From Acidobacteriota bacterium (GTDB lineage: Bacteria; Acidobacteriota; Vicinamibacteria; Vicinamibacterales; UBA8438): DNA of 5,291 bases. The stretch covers positions 1-5,291 of the forward strand of contig DQEK01000185.1 in assembly GCA_003533545.1 (NCBI GenBank). Reading direction: 5' to 3'. Shown one piece after another: positions 1-5,291 of the stretch (positions within the stretch are counted from its first letter, which is position 1; the number at the start of each line of letters is the position of its first letter). Both the position numbers and the translations under genes were made by a program. The notes under the pieces were generated by a model, which saw nothing but the letters and a program-made list of their open reading frames with translations, ran no database searches and was not told the DNA's origin.

Positions 1-270
1 GGCACCGCGTGGGGGATCGGGGCGGGCCAACAAAACCGCGTTGAATCCGGTCAAATAGCAGCCGCCAAAGCGGACGGAAGAGCCACCGGTGGAGCATGCG
101 CGAGCGACGCGTTTTACCCATTCCCCGATGGGGTAGAAGCCGCAGCAGCAGCAGGGGTTACTGTCGTAATCCAGCCGGGCGGCGCAATGCGCGACGACGA
201 CGTCATATCTCGTGCGAATGAACTCGACTTATCGATGATCTTTACCGGTGAACGTCACTTTCGGCACTAG
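1..270 (+). CDS. purH: Bifunctional AICAR formyltransferase/IMP cyclohydrolase PurH, C-terminal 89 residues (5' end outside window)
   Basis: Reading frame 1 is open from the first base to a TAG at 268-270. It encodes the end of the AICAR transformylase domain, which transfers the formyl group of 10-formyl-tetrahydrofolate to AICAR in the last steps of cytoplasmic IMP synthesis. Recognisable family motifs in order are [10 protein letters not shown] (residues 5-14 of the fragment), [12 protein letters not shown] near residue 45, [13 protein letters not shown] near residue 65, and the characteristic ending [10 protein letters not shown]. Bacterial PurH is usually somewhat over 500 residues, so most of the gene, including the IMP cyclohydrolase domain, lies upstream. 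It ends at the normal family terminus, so the 3' end is intact. The folD start lies only 21 nt downstream, which fits co-transcription, and FolD supplies the cofactor used here. The assignment is from conserved motifs; the N-terminal half cannot be judged. Confidence 0.95.
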   Translation, partial: GTAWGIGAGQQNRVESGQIAAAKADGRATGGACASDAFYPFPDGVEAAAAAGVTVVIQPGGAMRDDDVISRANELDLSMIFTGERHFRH

Positions 271-281
271 TCGGCACCTAG
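261..281 (+). repeat. Imperfect tandem duplication at the purH stop codon
   Basis: TCGGCACTAG at 261-270 is followed directly by TCGGCACCTAG at 271-281, an imperfect tandem copy with one inserted C. The first copy contains the last PurH codons and its TAG stop; the second lies in the 21-nt gap before folD. It is visible directly in the sequence but is short, and could be a small slippage duplication with no function. Confidence 0.5.
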
Positions 282-291
282 CCTGCTGTGC

Positions 292-1140
292 GTGACAGCG
301 ATACTGCTCGACGGGCAAGCCTTGGCCGACAAAGTCAAAAACGAGATCGCCAGACAGATAGAACATTTATCGGTCACCCCCGGGCTCGGCACCATCCTCG
401 TCGGAGATGATCCGGCATCACACAGTTATGTTGGGGCAAAAATCCGTGACTGCGAAGAAGTTGGCATCACTTCGATTCACGAACACCTTCCCGCAGACAT
501 AGACCAGGAAGCACTCGTAGCGGTTATCGAACGTTTCAATTCCGATCCTCAAGTCCATGCCTACATTGTCCAACTCCCCCTCCCACCGCAGCTAGACGAA
601 GAAGCTGCGCTGAGGGCCATTCATCCCGACAAAGACGCCGACGGCCTCCACCCCATCAACCTTGGTCGCCTCGTCATGGGTGTCGACGGCCCCGTACCGT
701 GCACACCACGGGGCATTCAAATGATGCTTGAAACCTACGACGTCCCAGTTGAAGGCCGGCACGTATGTGTGATCGGTCGAGGTCTGACTATCGGTCGGCC
801 GATGGCTCTTTTGATGGCCCTCAAACGAAGCACTGCGAACGCTGCGGTAACGGTTGTCCACACTGGCGTTGCCGACTTGGGAAAATACACGCGTCAGGCA
901 GACGTCATCATCGCTGCTGCAGGCGTGCCCAACCTAGTAACACCTGACATGGTTAAACCGGGTGCCGCGGTCATCGGGGGCGGCTTGACTCGCGAAGGCA
1001 AGCGCATCCTTTCTGACGTCGATGAATCTGTCGGCGAAGTCGCGGGCTGGGTCACTCCACGGCTGGGAGGCGTAGGGCCAATGACTCGAGCCATGTTGCT
1101 GAAAAACACCGTCGACGCGGCCATAGCGAACACCAAATAG
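292..1140 (+). CDS. folD: Bifunctional 5,10-methylene-THF dehydrogenase/5,10-methenyl-THF cyclohydrolase FolD
   Basis: This 282-residue cytoplasmic protein is the normal length for FolD, which oxidises 5,10-methylene-THF with NADP+ and hydrolyses the methenyl intermediate to 10-formyl-THF. The N-terminal catalytic domain shows VGDDPASHSYVGAK (37-50, with the Tyr46...Lys50 pair typical of the active site), QLPLP (94-98), DKDADG (113-118) and PCTPRGI (136-142). The C-terminal Rossmann domain contains VIGRGLTIGRP (160-170) for the dinucleotide and GGVGPMTRAML (259-269). Two usually conserved spots differ: the strand normally ending IDVG reads VIGGG (227-231), and the usual Pro before GGVGPMT is Leu258. 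The GTG start at 292 gives a family-like N-terminus (MTAILLDG); I see no clear Shine-Dalgarno before it. Its position just after purH fits a purine/one-carbon operon. The gene is intact, and the overall call is secure. Confidence 0.96.
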   Translation: MTAILLDGQALADKVKNEIARQIEHLSVTPGLGTILVGDDPASHSYVGAKIRDCEEVGITSIHEHLPADIDQEALVAVIERFNSDPQVHAYIVQLPLPPQLDEEAALRAIHPDKDADGLHPINLGRLVMGVDGPVPCTPRGIQMMLETYDVPVEGRHVCVIGRGLTIGRPMALLMALKRSTANAAVTVVHTGVADLGKYTRQADVIIAAAGVPNLVTPDMVKPGAAVIGGGLTREGKRILSDVDESVGEVAGWVTPRLGGVGPMTRAMLLKNTVDAAIANTK

Positions 1141-1315
1141 AAGTTTGGGGTTCTGAAACCGGTCCAATGTCAGGACTCGCGAACAGCGCCTCGTCACCAT
1201 CGGGGGTAGGTGTGCGAGAAAAGATGTTCGAGAACTATGTGTTTAGGAACGTACAGCGGGCCTTTGGTGCGCTAGAACGGCAGCCGAACATTCGACCTCC
1301 CCGGAAGGACCCAAG
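1141..1315 (+). other. Intergenic region between folD and mdh with a small hairpin
   Basis: This 175-nt gap has no convincing ORF. Just after the folD stop an imperfect inverted repeat can be drawn: TTGGGGTT at 1145-1152, loop CTGA, then AACC at 1157-1160, a 3-nt bulge, and CCAA at 1164-1167. No T-tract follows, so it is a weak candidate for an intrinsic terminator. The length of the gap and the good ribosome binding site of mdh suggest a separate mdh promoter, but I could not find a -35/-10 pair that I trust. Confidence 0.4.
1303..1309 (+). promoter_or_regulatory. Shine-Dalgarno sequence of mdh
   Basis: GGAAGGA lies 6 nt upstream of the GTG at 1316. This purine-rich match to the 16S rRNA tail at ideal spacing decides the start of mdh, and the start also agrees with the position of the N-terminal glycine-rich NAD motif. 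Confidence 0.75.
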
Positions 1316-2305
1316 GTGAAGGATCCCGTTCGAGTTGCCGTTACGGGAGCAGCCGGCCAAATCGGTTACTCCCTACTCTTTCGTATCGCGTCGGGAAGCA
1401 TGCTTGGCGCGGATCAGCCCATCATCTTGCAGATGCTTGAAATCGAACCGGCACTCGGCGCGCTTGCTGGTGTCAAAATGGAACTCGATGATTGCGCGTT
1501 CCCCCTTCTGGCTGGCACGTTAGAAACGGCGGACCCTAACGAAGCCTTCAACGGTGCCGACTACGCGCTCCTCGTGGGCTCTATGCCCCGCAAAGCAGGC
1601 ATGGAACGCAGCGACCTTCTCGCAGCAAACGGTGGGATTTTCACCGGCCAAGGGAAAGCTCTCAGTGCAAGCGCAAACGACTCGGTCAAAGTGTTGGTAG
1701 TTGGAAACCCTGCCAATACCAACTGTCTTATCGCTATGCGCAACGCTGCGAATATTCCTGACAGCCAGTTCACCGCGATGACACGGCTCGATCACAATCG
1801 GGCAATCGCCCAACTCGCTCACAAAACCGCCGTGTCGGTGAATGACATCACCCACATGACCATTTGGGGGAACCACTCAGCGACCCAGTATCCGGATTTG
1901 TTCCATGCCGAAGTCAACGGGCAAAACGCTGCGATGCTGGTGAACGACCAGCAATGGCTCGAAACTGAATTCATTCCCACTGTCCAACAACGCGGAGCAG
2001 CGATCATTGATGCTCGGGGAGCGAGTTCAGCAGCTTCGGCTGCTTCTGCTGCAGTGAATCACATGCGCGACTGGGCGTCAGGAACGCCCGAAGATGACTG
2101 GGTGTCGATGGCTATCGCCTCCACCGGTGACTATGGAGCCCCCGACGGCATCATCACTTCGTTCCCGTGTACCACTAGCGAAGGCTCGTACAGCGTCGTC
2201 ACCGGCCTAGACATAGACGACTTCAGCAGTACCAGGATTGAGACCTCCTGGGCAGAACTCGTTGAGGAGCGCGACACGGTGGCGGGCATGGGCCTGCTCG
2301 GATAA
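1316..2305 (+). CDS. mdh: Malate dehydrogenase (NAD-type, LDH/MDH superfamily, cytosolic-like MDH type 2)
   Basis: The 329-residue product interconverts malate and oxaloacetate with NAD in the cytoplasmic TCA cycle. The Rossmann motif is GAAGQIG at 11-17. An acidic residue at the end of the second strand (Glu43 in LEIEPA) is the family feature that binds the adenosine ribose and favours NAD over NADP. The substrate loop is [13 protein letters not shown] (90-102) with Arg92 and Arg98. GNPANTN (130-136) carries the substrate-contacting Asn131. TRLDHNRA (156-163) holds Arg157 and the relay Asp159, and [12 protein letters not shown] (183-194) holds the catalytic His187. All expected catalytic residues are present and the length is normal for this subfamily (about 325-330). 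The family-typical Ser/Ala run [12 protein letters not shown] (235-246) is intact. Start is GTG with a good upstream Shine-Dalgarno. It ends 11 nt before the stop of a convergent gene. Confidence 0.97.
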   Translation: MKDPVRVAVTGAAGQIGYSLLFRIASGSMLGADQPIILQMLEIEPALGALAGVKMELDDCAFPLLAGTLETADPNEAFNGADYALLVGSMPRKAGMERSDLLAANGGIFTGQGKALSASANDSVKVLVVGNPANTNCLIAMRNAANIPDSQFTAMTRLDHNRAIAQLAHKTAVSVNDITHMTIWGNHSATQYPDLFHAEVNGQNAAMLVNDQQWLETEFIPTVQQRGAAIIDARGASSAASAASAAVNHMRDWASGTPEDDWVSMAIASTGDYGAPDGIITSFPCTTSEGSYSVVTGLDIDDFSSTRIETSWAELVEERDTVAGMGLLG

Positions 2306-2315
2306 ACACAACGAG

Positions 2316-2343
2316 CTTAGGCTGCGGCCCGAGTGCGCCTAAG
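2316..2343. terminator. Inverted repeat at the convergent gene junction, candidate terminator
   Basis: CTTAGGC at 2316-2322 and GCCTAAG at 2337-2343 form a perfect 7-bp inverted repeat separated by 14 nt. Inside it, GC/GC (2324-2325 with 2335-2336) could add pairs after a bulged T. It includes the TAA stop (2317-2319, read on the minus strand) and last codons of the leftward reductase gene and lies 10 nt past the mdh stop. After the stem, the minus strand reads CTCGTTGTGTTTATCC, moderately T-rich; the plus strand has no T-tract. It could therefore terminate the leftward transcript, and perhaps slow the rightward one. Confidence 0.4.
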
Positions 2344-3537
2344 TAGAGGATCTGCTGCAGCCAACAACTTGTCAGCGACCGACATGACCCGTCCCGCTAC
2401 ACCAGGGGTTTCGCTGTCTATCAGGTTGCCCATGACTCGCAGAGTGATTTGAGCAATTGTTTCCGTGCCGACGGCTAGGCGCAGACCACCTCGAAGAATT
2501 GCTTGATGGCCGATCAAGAACGAAAACCGTCGTCCCGTACGTAAGAATCCATCAAACCGTTCACCCACCTGCAGGTCATAGGTCTCTGCAGCAGTGCCCG
2601 GATCTGCGTTAAACAGATCCGCGATCAGCATTCCCGTCTCGAGCCCGTAGTCAATTCCCTCACCGTTCATAGGGTTGATCAACCCGGCGGCGTCACCTAC
2701 GGCCACCCAACCAGGCCCATGGCGCCTTTGCGCGCTCATCGGTAAACGCCACGCCCGCGGGCGCTCCAGGTACGGGCCCAGACCCCATGTGTCGCGCATC
2801 TGTTCCCGGTAGGCGTCGCACAACTTGTTCAGGTTCAGCGACTTAAAGCCCCTCATAGTGCTTAACGCACCGCACCCAATGTTGACTGTGCCATCTCCAG
2901 CTGGGAACAGCCACCCATACCCCGGGATCGCAACATCGTTCCCATCGCGGAGCGTGAGGCAGGCCTCGATGTGCGCGTCGCTATGTCTCGGAGTTTCAGC
3001 GTAGGTTCTGATCGCCAGCCCGTACGGTTGGTGAGGGTCTCGTTCAGCGCCAAGCCTGCGGGCTGCTGCTCCCTGCGCCCCAGCAGCGAGCACCACCAGA
3101 TCAGCGGTCCAACGTCCATGGGGGGTTTCGATCCCTACACAACGACCCTGGTCGTCGATTAAGGGAAGAACCTCGGTGTCATAGATCGTTTCGGCCCCCG
3201 CTTCAGATGCGGCGTCCATCAAAGCGGTATCCAACTGTCGCCGCGGCCACACTGCTCCGTAGTGAGGAAAACGGGAAGTCTTCGGCCAATCCAATTCCCG
3301 TACTTGCTTCCCGGCGATCATCCTCAAGCCTTGAATCCGATGAGCTGTCCCAAGATCTATTCGCAACTCCTGTAACGCCCCTACAGCCCTAGGAGTGAGT
3401 CCATCTCCACACACTTTGTCGCGGCCGTATTTGCCCTTTTCAAAGACGGAAACCTCGATGCCGTGACGTGCCGCCGTAATCGCCGTCGCGGCACCTGCCG
3501 GACCTCCCCCAATCACAATGATGTCTCGATGGGTCAT
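2317..3537 (-). CDS. Geranylgeranyl reductase family FAD-dependent oxidoreductase
   Basis: This 406-residue flavoprotein belongs to the geranylgeranyl reductase family, which hydrogenates double bonds in polyprenyl chains. In actinobacteria a known member (MenJ) partly saturates the menaquinone tail; other members act on archaeal lipids or chlorophyll side chains. FAD-binding IGGGPAGAA lies at 9-17. KVCGDGLTP (41-49) is the family's K-x-C-G-D-G motif, including Cys43. PGYGWLFP (205-212) matches the substrate-cavity motif YxWxFP, and VAVGDAAGLINPMNGEGIDYG (278-298) is the second flavin-contacting motif. There is no signal peptide. The ATG overlaps the stop of the upstream membrane-protein gene as ATGA, preceded by AGGCGG as a possible ribosome binding site, so translation is probably coupled. 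Length is typical and all motifs are intact. The actual substrate (menaquinone, polyprenyl phosphate or another isoprenoid) cannot be read from the sequence. Confidence 0.9.
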   Translation of the reverse strand: MTHRDIIVIGGGPAGAATAITAARHGIEVSVFEKGKYGRDKVCGDGLTPRAVGALQELRIDLGTAHRIQGLRMIAGKQVRELDWPKTSRFPHYGAVWPRRQLDTALMDAASEAGAETIYDTEVLPLIDDQGRCVGIETPHGRWTADLVVLAAGAQGAAARRLGAERDPHQPYGLAIRTYAETPRHSDAHIEACLTLRDGNDVAIPGYGWLFPAGDGTVNIGCGALSTMRGFKSLNLNKLCDAYREQMRDTWGLGPYLERPRAWRLPMSAQRRHGPGWVAVGDAAGLINPMNGEGIDYGLETGMLIADLFNADPGTAAETYDLQVGERFDGFLRTGRRFSFLIGHQAILRGGLRLAVGTETIAQITLRVMGNLIDSETPGVAGRVMSVADKLLAAADPLLRRTRAAA

Positions 3538-4487
3538 GAAAACCGCCTACATGCATCAACGTTAGATTCCGTTGTCGAATCGCCCTCACCCCGGTGGCGG
3601 CGACCCCACCACGAAGCTGCCCCAAGGAACGCCATCTCAAAACCGAACTCCCAAGCTCGGCTCAAAAGAGCGAACGCAGCGGCATCGGCTATACCAAAAC
3701 GGTCAACTAACACTGCAGCCATCACCCCTTCACGGACACCGAGCCCCGCGGGAGTAATCCCAATCATCCCAGCGATCACCGCCGCGTAGGCCGCCCCCAC
3801 CACCAGAGACACGTCATCGGAACTGAGGTCAAGAAACGCGGCAGCTAAGGCGACGGTTCCGATGGCACGAACCGCGACGCTTGCACCTAATAGTGCGACG
3901 CCATGAACTAGAAGCCGTCGATCCGGTGTGGGTATCGCGAACTTGTCGATTCGGGAGACCCGGGTTCCTATTACGGGAATTATCCAGGGCGCGGCCACCA
4001 ACCCCAAACCTGCTAACAGACCCGCAACCAACCGCGTTATGTCGGGGACAACCGTGGAAGGTATGAAAAGAACACAGATGACAACAGCCCAGGTGAAGAG
4101 AACGAAGGTTTCAATCGCGATCGAAACGGCCGTTAACGAACGCGGTATCCCTTCCTTTGTAGCTAGCTGAAGCCTTGACGCCACTGCCACCAAGCCCGTC
4201 GGTAGATAGCGGGCAGTTTGAGCTAAACACCAGAGACGAACTGCCCGTCCGGCCGCGAGAACGTGACCGTAAGAGGCGACGAGACGCCGCCAACCCAGAG
4301 GAAGCAACAAATTAGCGGCGGTGACAGCAACCGCGGAATTGATGAGCCAAAAAAAATCGAATTCGAGATTTAAGTCTCGAACTTCGTTCCGATGTCGACT
4401 CCCTAGACGAAAAATGACGGCGATCGTGGCGATAACCACCATCCACTGGATCGCGGTTTTTGCTGCTCGCCGCCATCCTTTCTTCAC
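3534..4487 (-). CDS. Multi-pass membrane protein, lysylphosphatidylglycerol synthase transmembrane-region/UPF0104 (flippase-like) family
   Basis: This is an integral membrane protein of about 317 residues from the GTG at 4487, or 339 from the ATG at 4553. Residue numbers here use the longer form. Hydrophobic segments lie at about 36-50, 67-86, 145-166, 175-195, 213-240, 248-268 and 290-315, with a charged C-terminal tail. Two stretches are family hallmarks: RYLPTGLVAVASR (115-127) followed by GIPRSL, and GITPAGLGVREGVMAAVL (265-282) followed by ALLSRAWEFGFE. It lacks the C-terminal soluble synthase domain of MprF, so it is a stand-alone membrane domain, probably handling or translocating a lipid rather than making lysyl-phosphatidylglycerol. 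I prefer the GTG because the extra 22 residues are polar and unlike the family, the shorter form begins with a positive MKKGWRRAAK before the first membrane span, and it removes a clash with the divergent gene. The ATG does have GGGGG 5 nt upstream. Its stop overlaps the reductase start. Confidence 0.85.
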   Translation of the reverse strand: MKKGWRRAAKTAIQWMVVIATIAVIFRLGSRHRNEVRDLNLEFDFFWLINSAVAVTAANLLLPLGWRRLVASYGHVLAAGRAVRLWCLAQTARYLPTGLVAVASRLQLATKEGIPRSLTAVSIAIETFVLFTWAVVICVLFIPSTVVPDITRLVAGLLAGLGLVAAPWIIPVIGTRVSRIDKFAIPTPDRRLLVHGVALLGASVAVRAIGTVALAAAFLDLSSDDVSLVVGAAYAAVIAGMIGITPAGLGVREGVMAAVLVDRFGIADAAAFALLSRAWEFGFEMAFLGAASWWGRRHRGEGDSTTESNVDACRRFS

Positions 4488-4541
4488 CAAACTGAGGCTA
4501 CTGCCCCCTGTGAGGCTGCACGAGTCAGGCAAACTAGCCGT
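4488..4541. promoter_or_regulatory. Short divergent intergenic region, presumed promoters for both directions
   Basis: If the leftward membrane-protein gene starts at 4487 and the rightward glycosyltransferase at 4542, this 54-bp stretch must hold or border both promoters. Candidate leftward elements are TTTCCA (minus strand, 4558-4553) and TAGTTT (4536-4531) with 16-bp spacing. The same site read rightward gives CAAACT (4530-4535), 6 nt from the GTG, which would make the glycosyltransferase transcript nearly leaderless; no strong Shine-Dalgarno precedes that GTG. The matches to consensus are poor, so this is only a weak proposal. Confidence 0.25.
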
Positions 4542-5291
4542 GTGAATAACCATGGAAACCCCCGAGTTGTGCTCTGCACACCTGGTTTCCCAACTTCGGT
4601 AGATGACTCAGACAAGCCTTTTCTGCTGGATCATGCTGTCGCGTTATCAAACGCCGGTATAGAGGTCACCGTCGTCTGTCCAGCGACTCCCGATTCACAA
4701 GCACACCCCAACGTCTCTGGGCTGAGAGTGGTTCGGGTGCGTTACGCCCCCCGACGCCTTCAGACATTGGCTTCCACGGGCGCTATGTACCGCGAAGCAC
4801 GCGGACTAAAGGCCTTGTTGGTGGTGCCGATGCTGATTTCGATGACCTTTGCGATGATCCGTCAAATGCGCTCAAGACCCGCTGTCGCTTACGGACACTG
4901 GTGGATCCCAGGGGGCCTCGTCGCGGTGCTCGCCGCACGATGCACCCGTCAACGGAGCGTCGTGCATCTTCACGGATCCGATGTCGTGATCGCACAAAAT
5001 CGAATCCTTGCGTGGCTCGCTCGCCTGGTCCTGCGTCATGCCGACGTTCGTTTGGCAGTAAGCGGATCCTTAGCTGAGTGGGGTCGGTCAGTATCGCAAC
5101 GCGAAGTTGGGGTGCTGGCGATGCCATTAGATGAGAACCGGTTGCCGGCACCGTCACCGGTGCCTGAGCATGGCTTCGTTTTGGGGGTGGGTCGATTAGT
5201 CCCAGAAAAGGGGTTCGATGTCCTCATCGAAGCCGTCGGCCTTCTTGACAAACAGCAACGACCGGCATTGGCGATTGTTGGTGCCGGCCCT
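4542..5291 (+). CDS. GT4-type (GT-B fold) glycosyltransferase, N-terminal 250 residues (3' end outside window)
   Basis: The frame is open from GTG 4542 to the window end. The N-terminal Rossmann-like domain begins RVVLCTPGFP (8-17) and continues PFLLDHAVALSNAGIEVTVV (26-45), the usual acceptor-side start of GT4 enzymes, where a long-range mobile loop and helix precede a GIEVTVV strand. Further on come AYGHWWIPGG (116-125) and VVHLHGSDVV (140-149), the His-rich segment typical of the family. The second domain opens with LGVGRLVPEKGFDVLIEAVGLL (214-235), the classic VGRLxxEKG donor-binding entry, and the sequence stops at AIVGAGP. The missing C-terminus should contain the nucleotide-sugar-binding E-x7-E region. 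Such enzymes transfer a sugar from a nucleotide donor to a lipid, glycan or small molecule, usually at the inner face of the membrane. The GTG puts eight residues before the first strand; a GTG at 4569 would cut into it. Donor and acceptor are unknown. Confidence 0.9.
   Translation, partial: MNNHGNPRVVLCTPGFPTSVDDSDKPFLLDHAVALSNAGIEVTVVCPATPDSQAHPNVSGLRVVRVRYAPRRLQTLASTGAMYREARGLKALLVVPMLISMTFAMIRQMRSRPAVAYGHWWIPGGLVAVLAARCTRQRSVVHLHGSDVVIAQNRILAWLARLVLRHADVRLAVSGSLAEWGRSVSQREVGVLAMPLDENRLPAPSPVPEHGFVLGVGRLVPEKGFDVLIEAVGLLDKQQRPALAIVGAGP

Noticed and set aside
1285..1294. Short palindrome-like CGAACATTCG upstream of mdh as an operator or LexA box
   Set aside because: Arms of 4 bp with a 2-nt spacer are expected by chance, and it does not match the actinobacterial GAAC-N4-GTTC LexA site.
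1520..1876. A 118-codon minus-strand frame opposite mdh
   Set aside because: The opposite strand carries all malate dehydrogenase active-site motifs; this is a shadow of its codon structure.
2018..2055. A repetitive GCAGCTTCGGCTGCTTCTGC-like tract within mdh
   Set aside because: It encodes the Ser/Ala run that is a normal, conserved part of this malate dehydrogenase family, not an inserted repeat.
3463..3789. A 108-codon plus-strand frame across the junction of the two minus-strand genes
   Set aside because: Its product is Pro/Ser/Arg-rich and featureless, and it is antisense to well-supported coding sequence on both sides.
4349..4356. Run of eight A (T on the coding strand) inside the membrane-protein gene, a possible slippage site
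   Set aside because: The frame is intact through it (it encodes Asp-Phe-Phe-Trp), and there is no sign of an alternative product or frameshift.
4783..5251. Open minus-strand frames of 124 and 71 codons opposite the right end of the window
   Set aside because: They lie antisense to the clearly recognisable glycosyltransferase, encode low-complexity Arg/Ser/Pro-rich sequence and have no family features.

Overview
The window is a moderately GC-rich bacterial chromosome segment packed with ordinary single-copy genes. It most resembles an actinobacterial-grade organism, possibly Acidimicrobiia. The reasons are the character of the PurH, FolD and malate dehydrogenase proteins (FolD carries IGRGLTIGRP rather than the common GASNIVGRP form), the GTG starts on three genes, and a geranylgeranyl-reductase-family flavoprotein of the kind that saturates isoprenoid tails in actinobacteria. 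The taxonomic call is inference; there is no rRNA or other decisive marker here. I see no mobile elements, tRNAs, rRNAs or CRISPR arrays.

Left part, all on the + strand: the 3' end of purH (cut by the window start), then folD 21 nt later, then, after a 175-nt gap, malate dehydrogenase (mdh). PurH consumes 10-formyl-tetrahydrofolate and FolD makes it, so the first two genes form a one-carbon/purine unit. mdh has its own strong Shine-Dalgarno sequence and a long leader gap, so it may be transcribed separately. It is a cytoplasmic NAD-type malate dehydrogenase of the TCA cycle.

Middle, on the - strand and converging on mdh: a two-gene unit in which a multi-pass membrane protein of the lysylphosphatidylglycerol-synthase transmembrane-region/UPF0104 type is followed by an FAD-dependent geranylgeranyl reductase family protein. 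The two overlap by ATGA and are almost certainly co-translated. An inverted repeat spans the convergent junction at 2316-2343 and could terminate transcription.

Right end, on the + strand and divergent from that unit: a GT4-type glycosyltransferase, cut by the window end after 250 codons. The divergent starts either overlap by 12 bp or, as I prefer, are separated by a 54-bp intergenic region. The clustering of a prenyl-chain reductase, a flippase-like membrane protein and a glycosyltransferase suggests lipid-linked glycan or quinone-tail chemistry at the membrane. That link is a hypothesis, and nothing in the window proves a new system.
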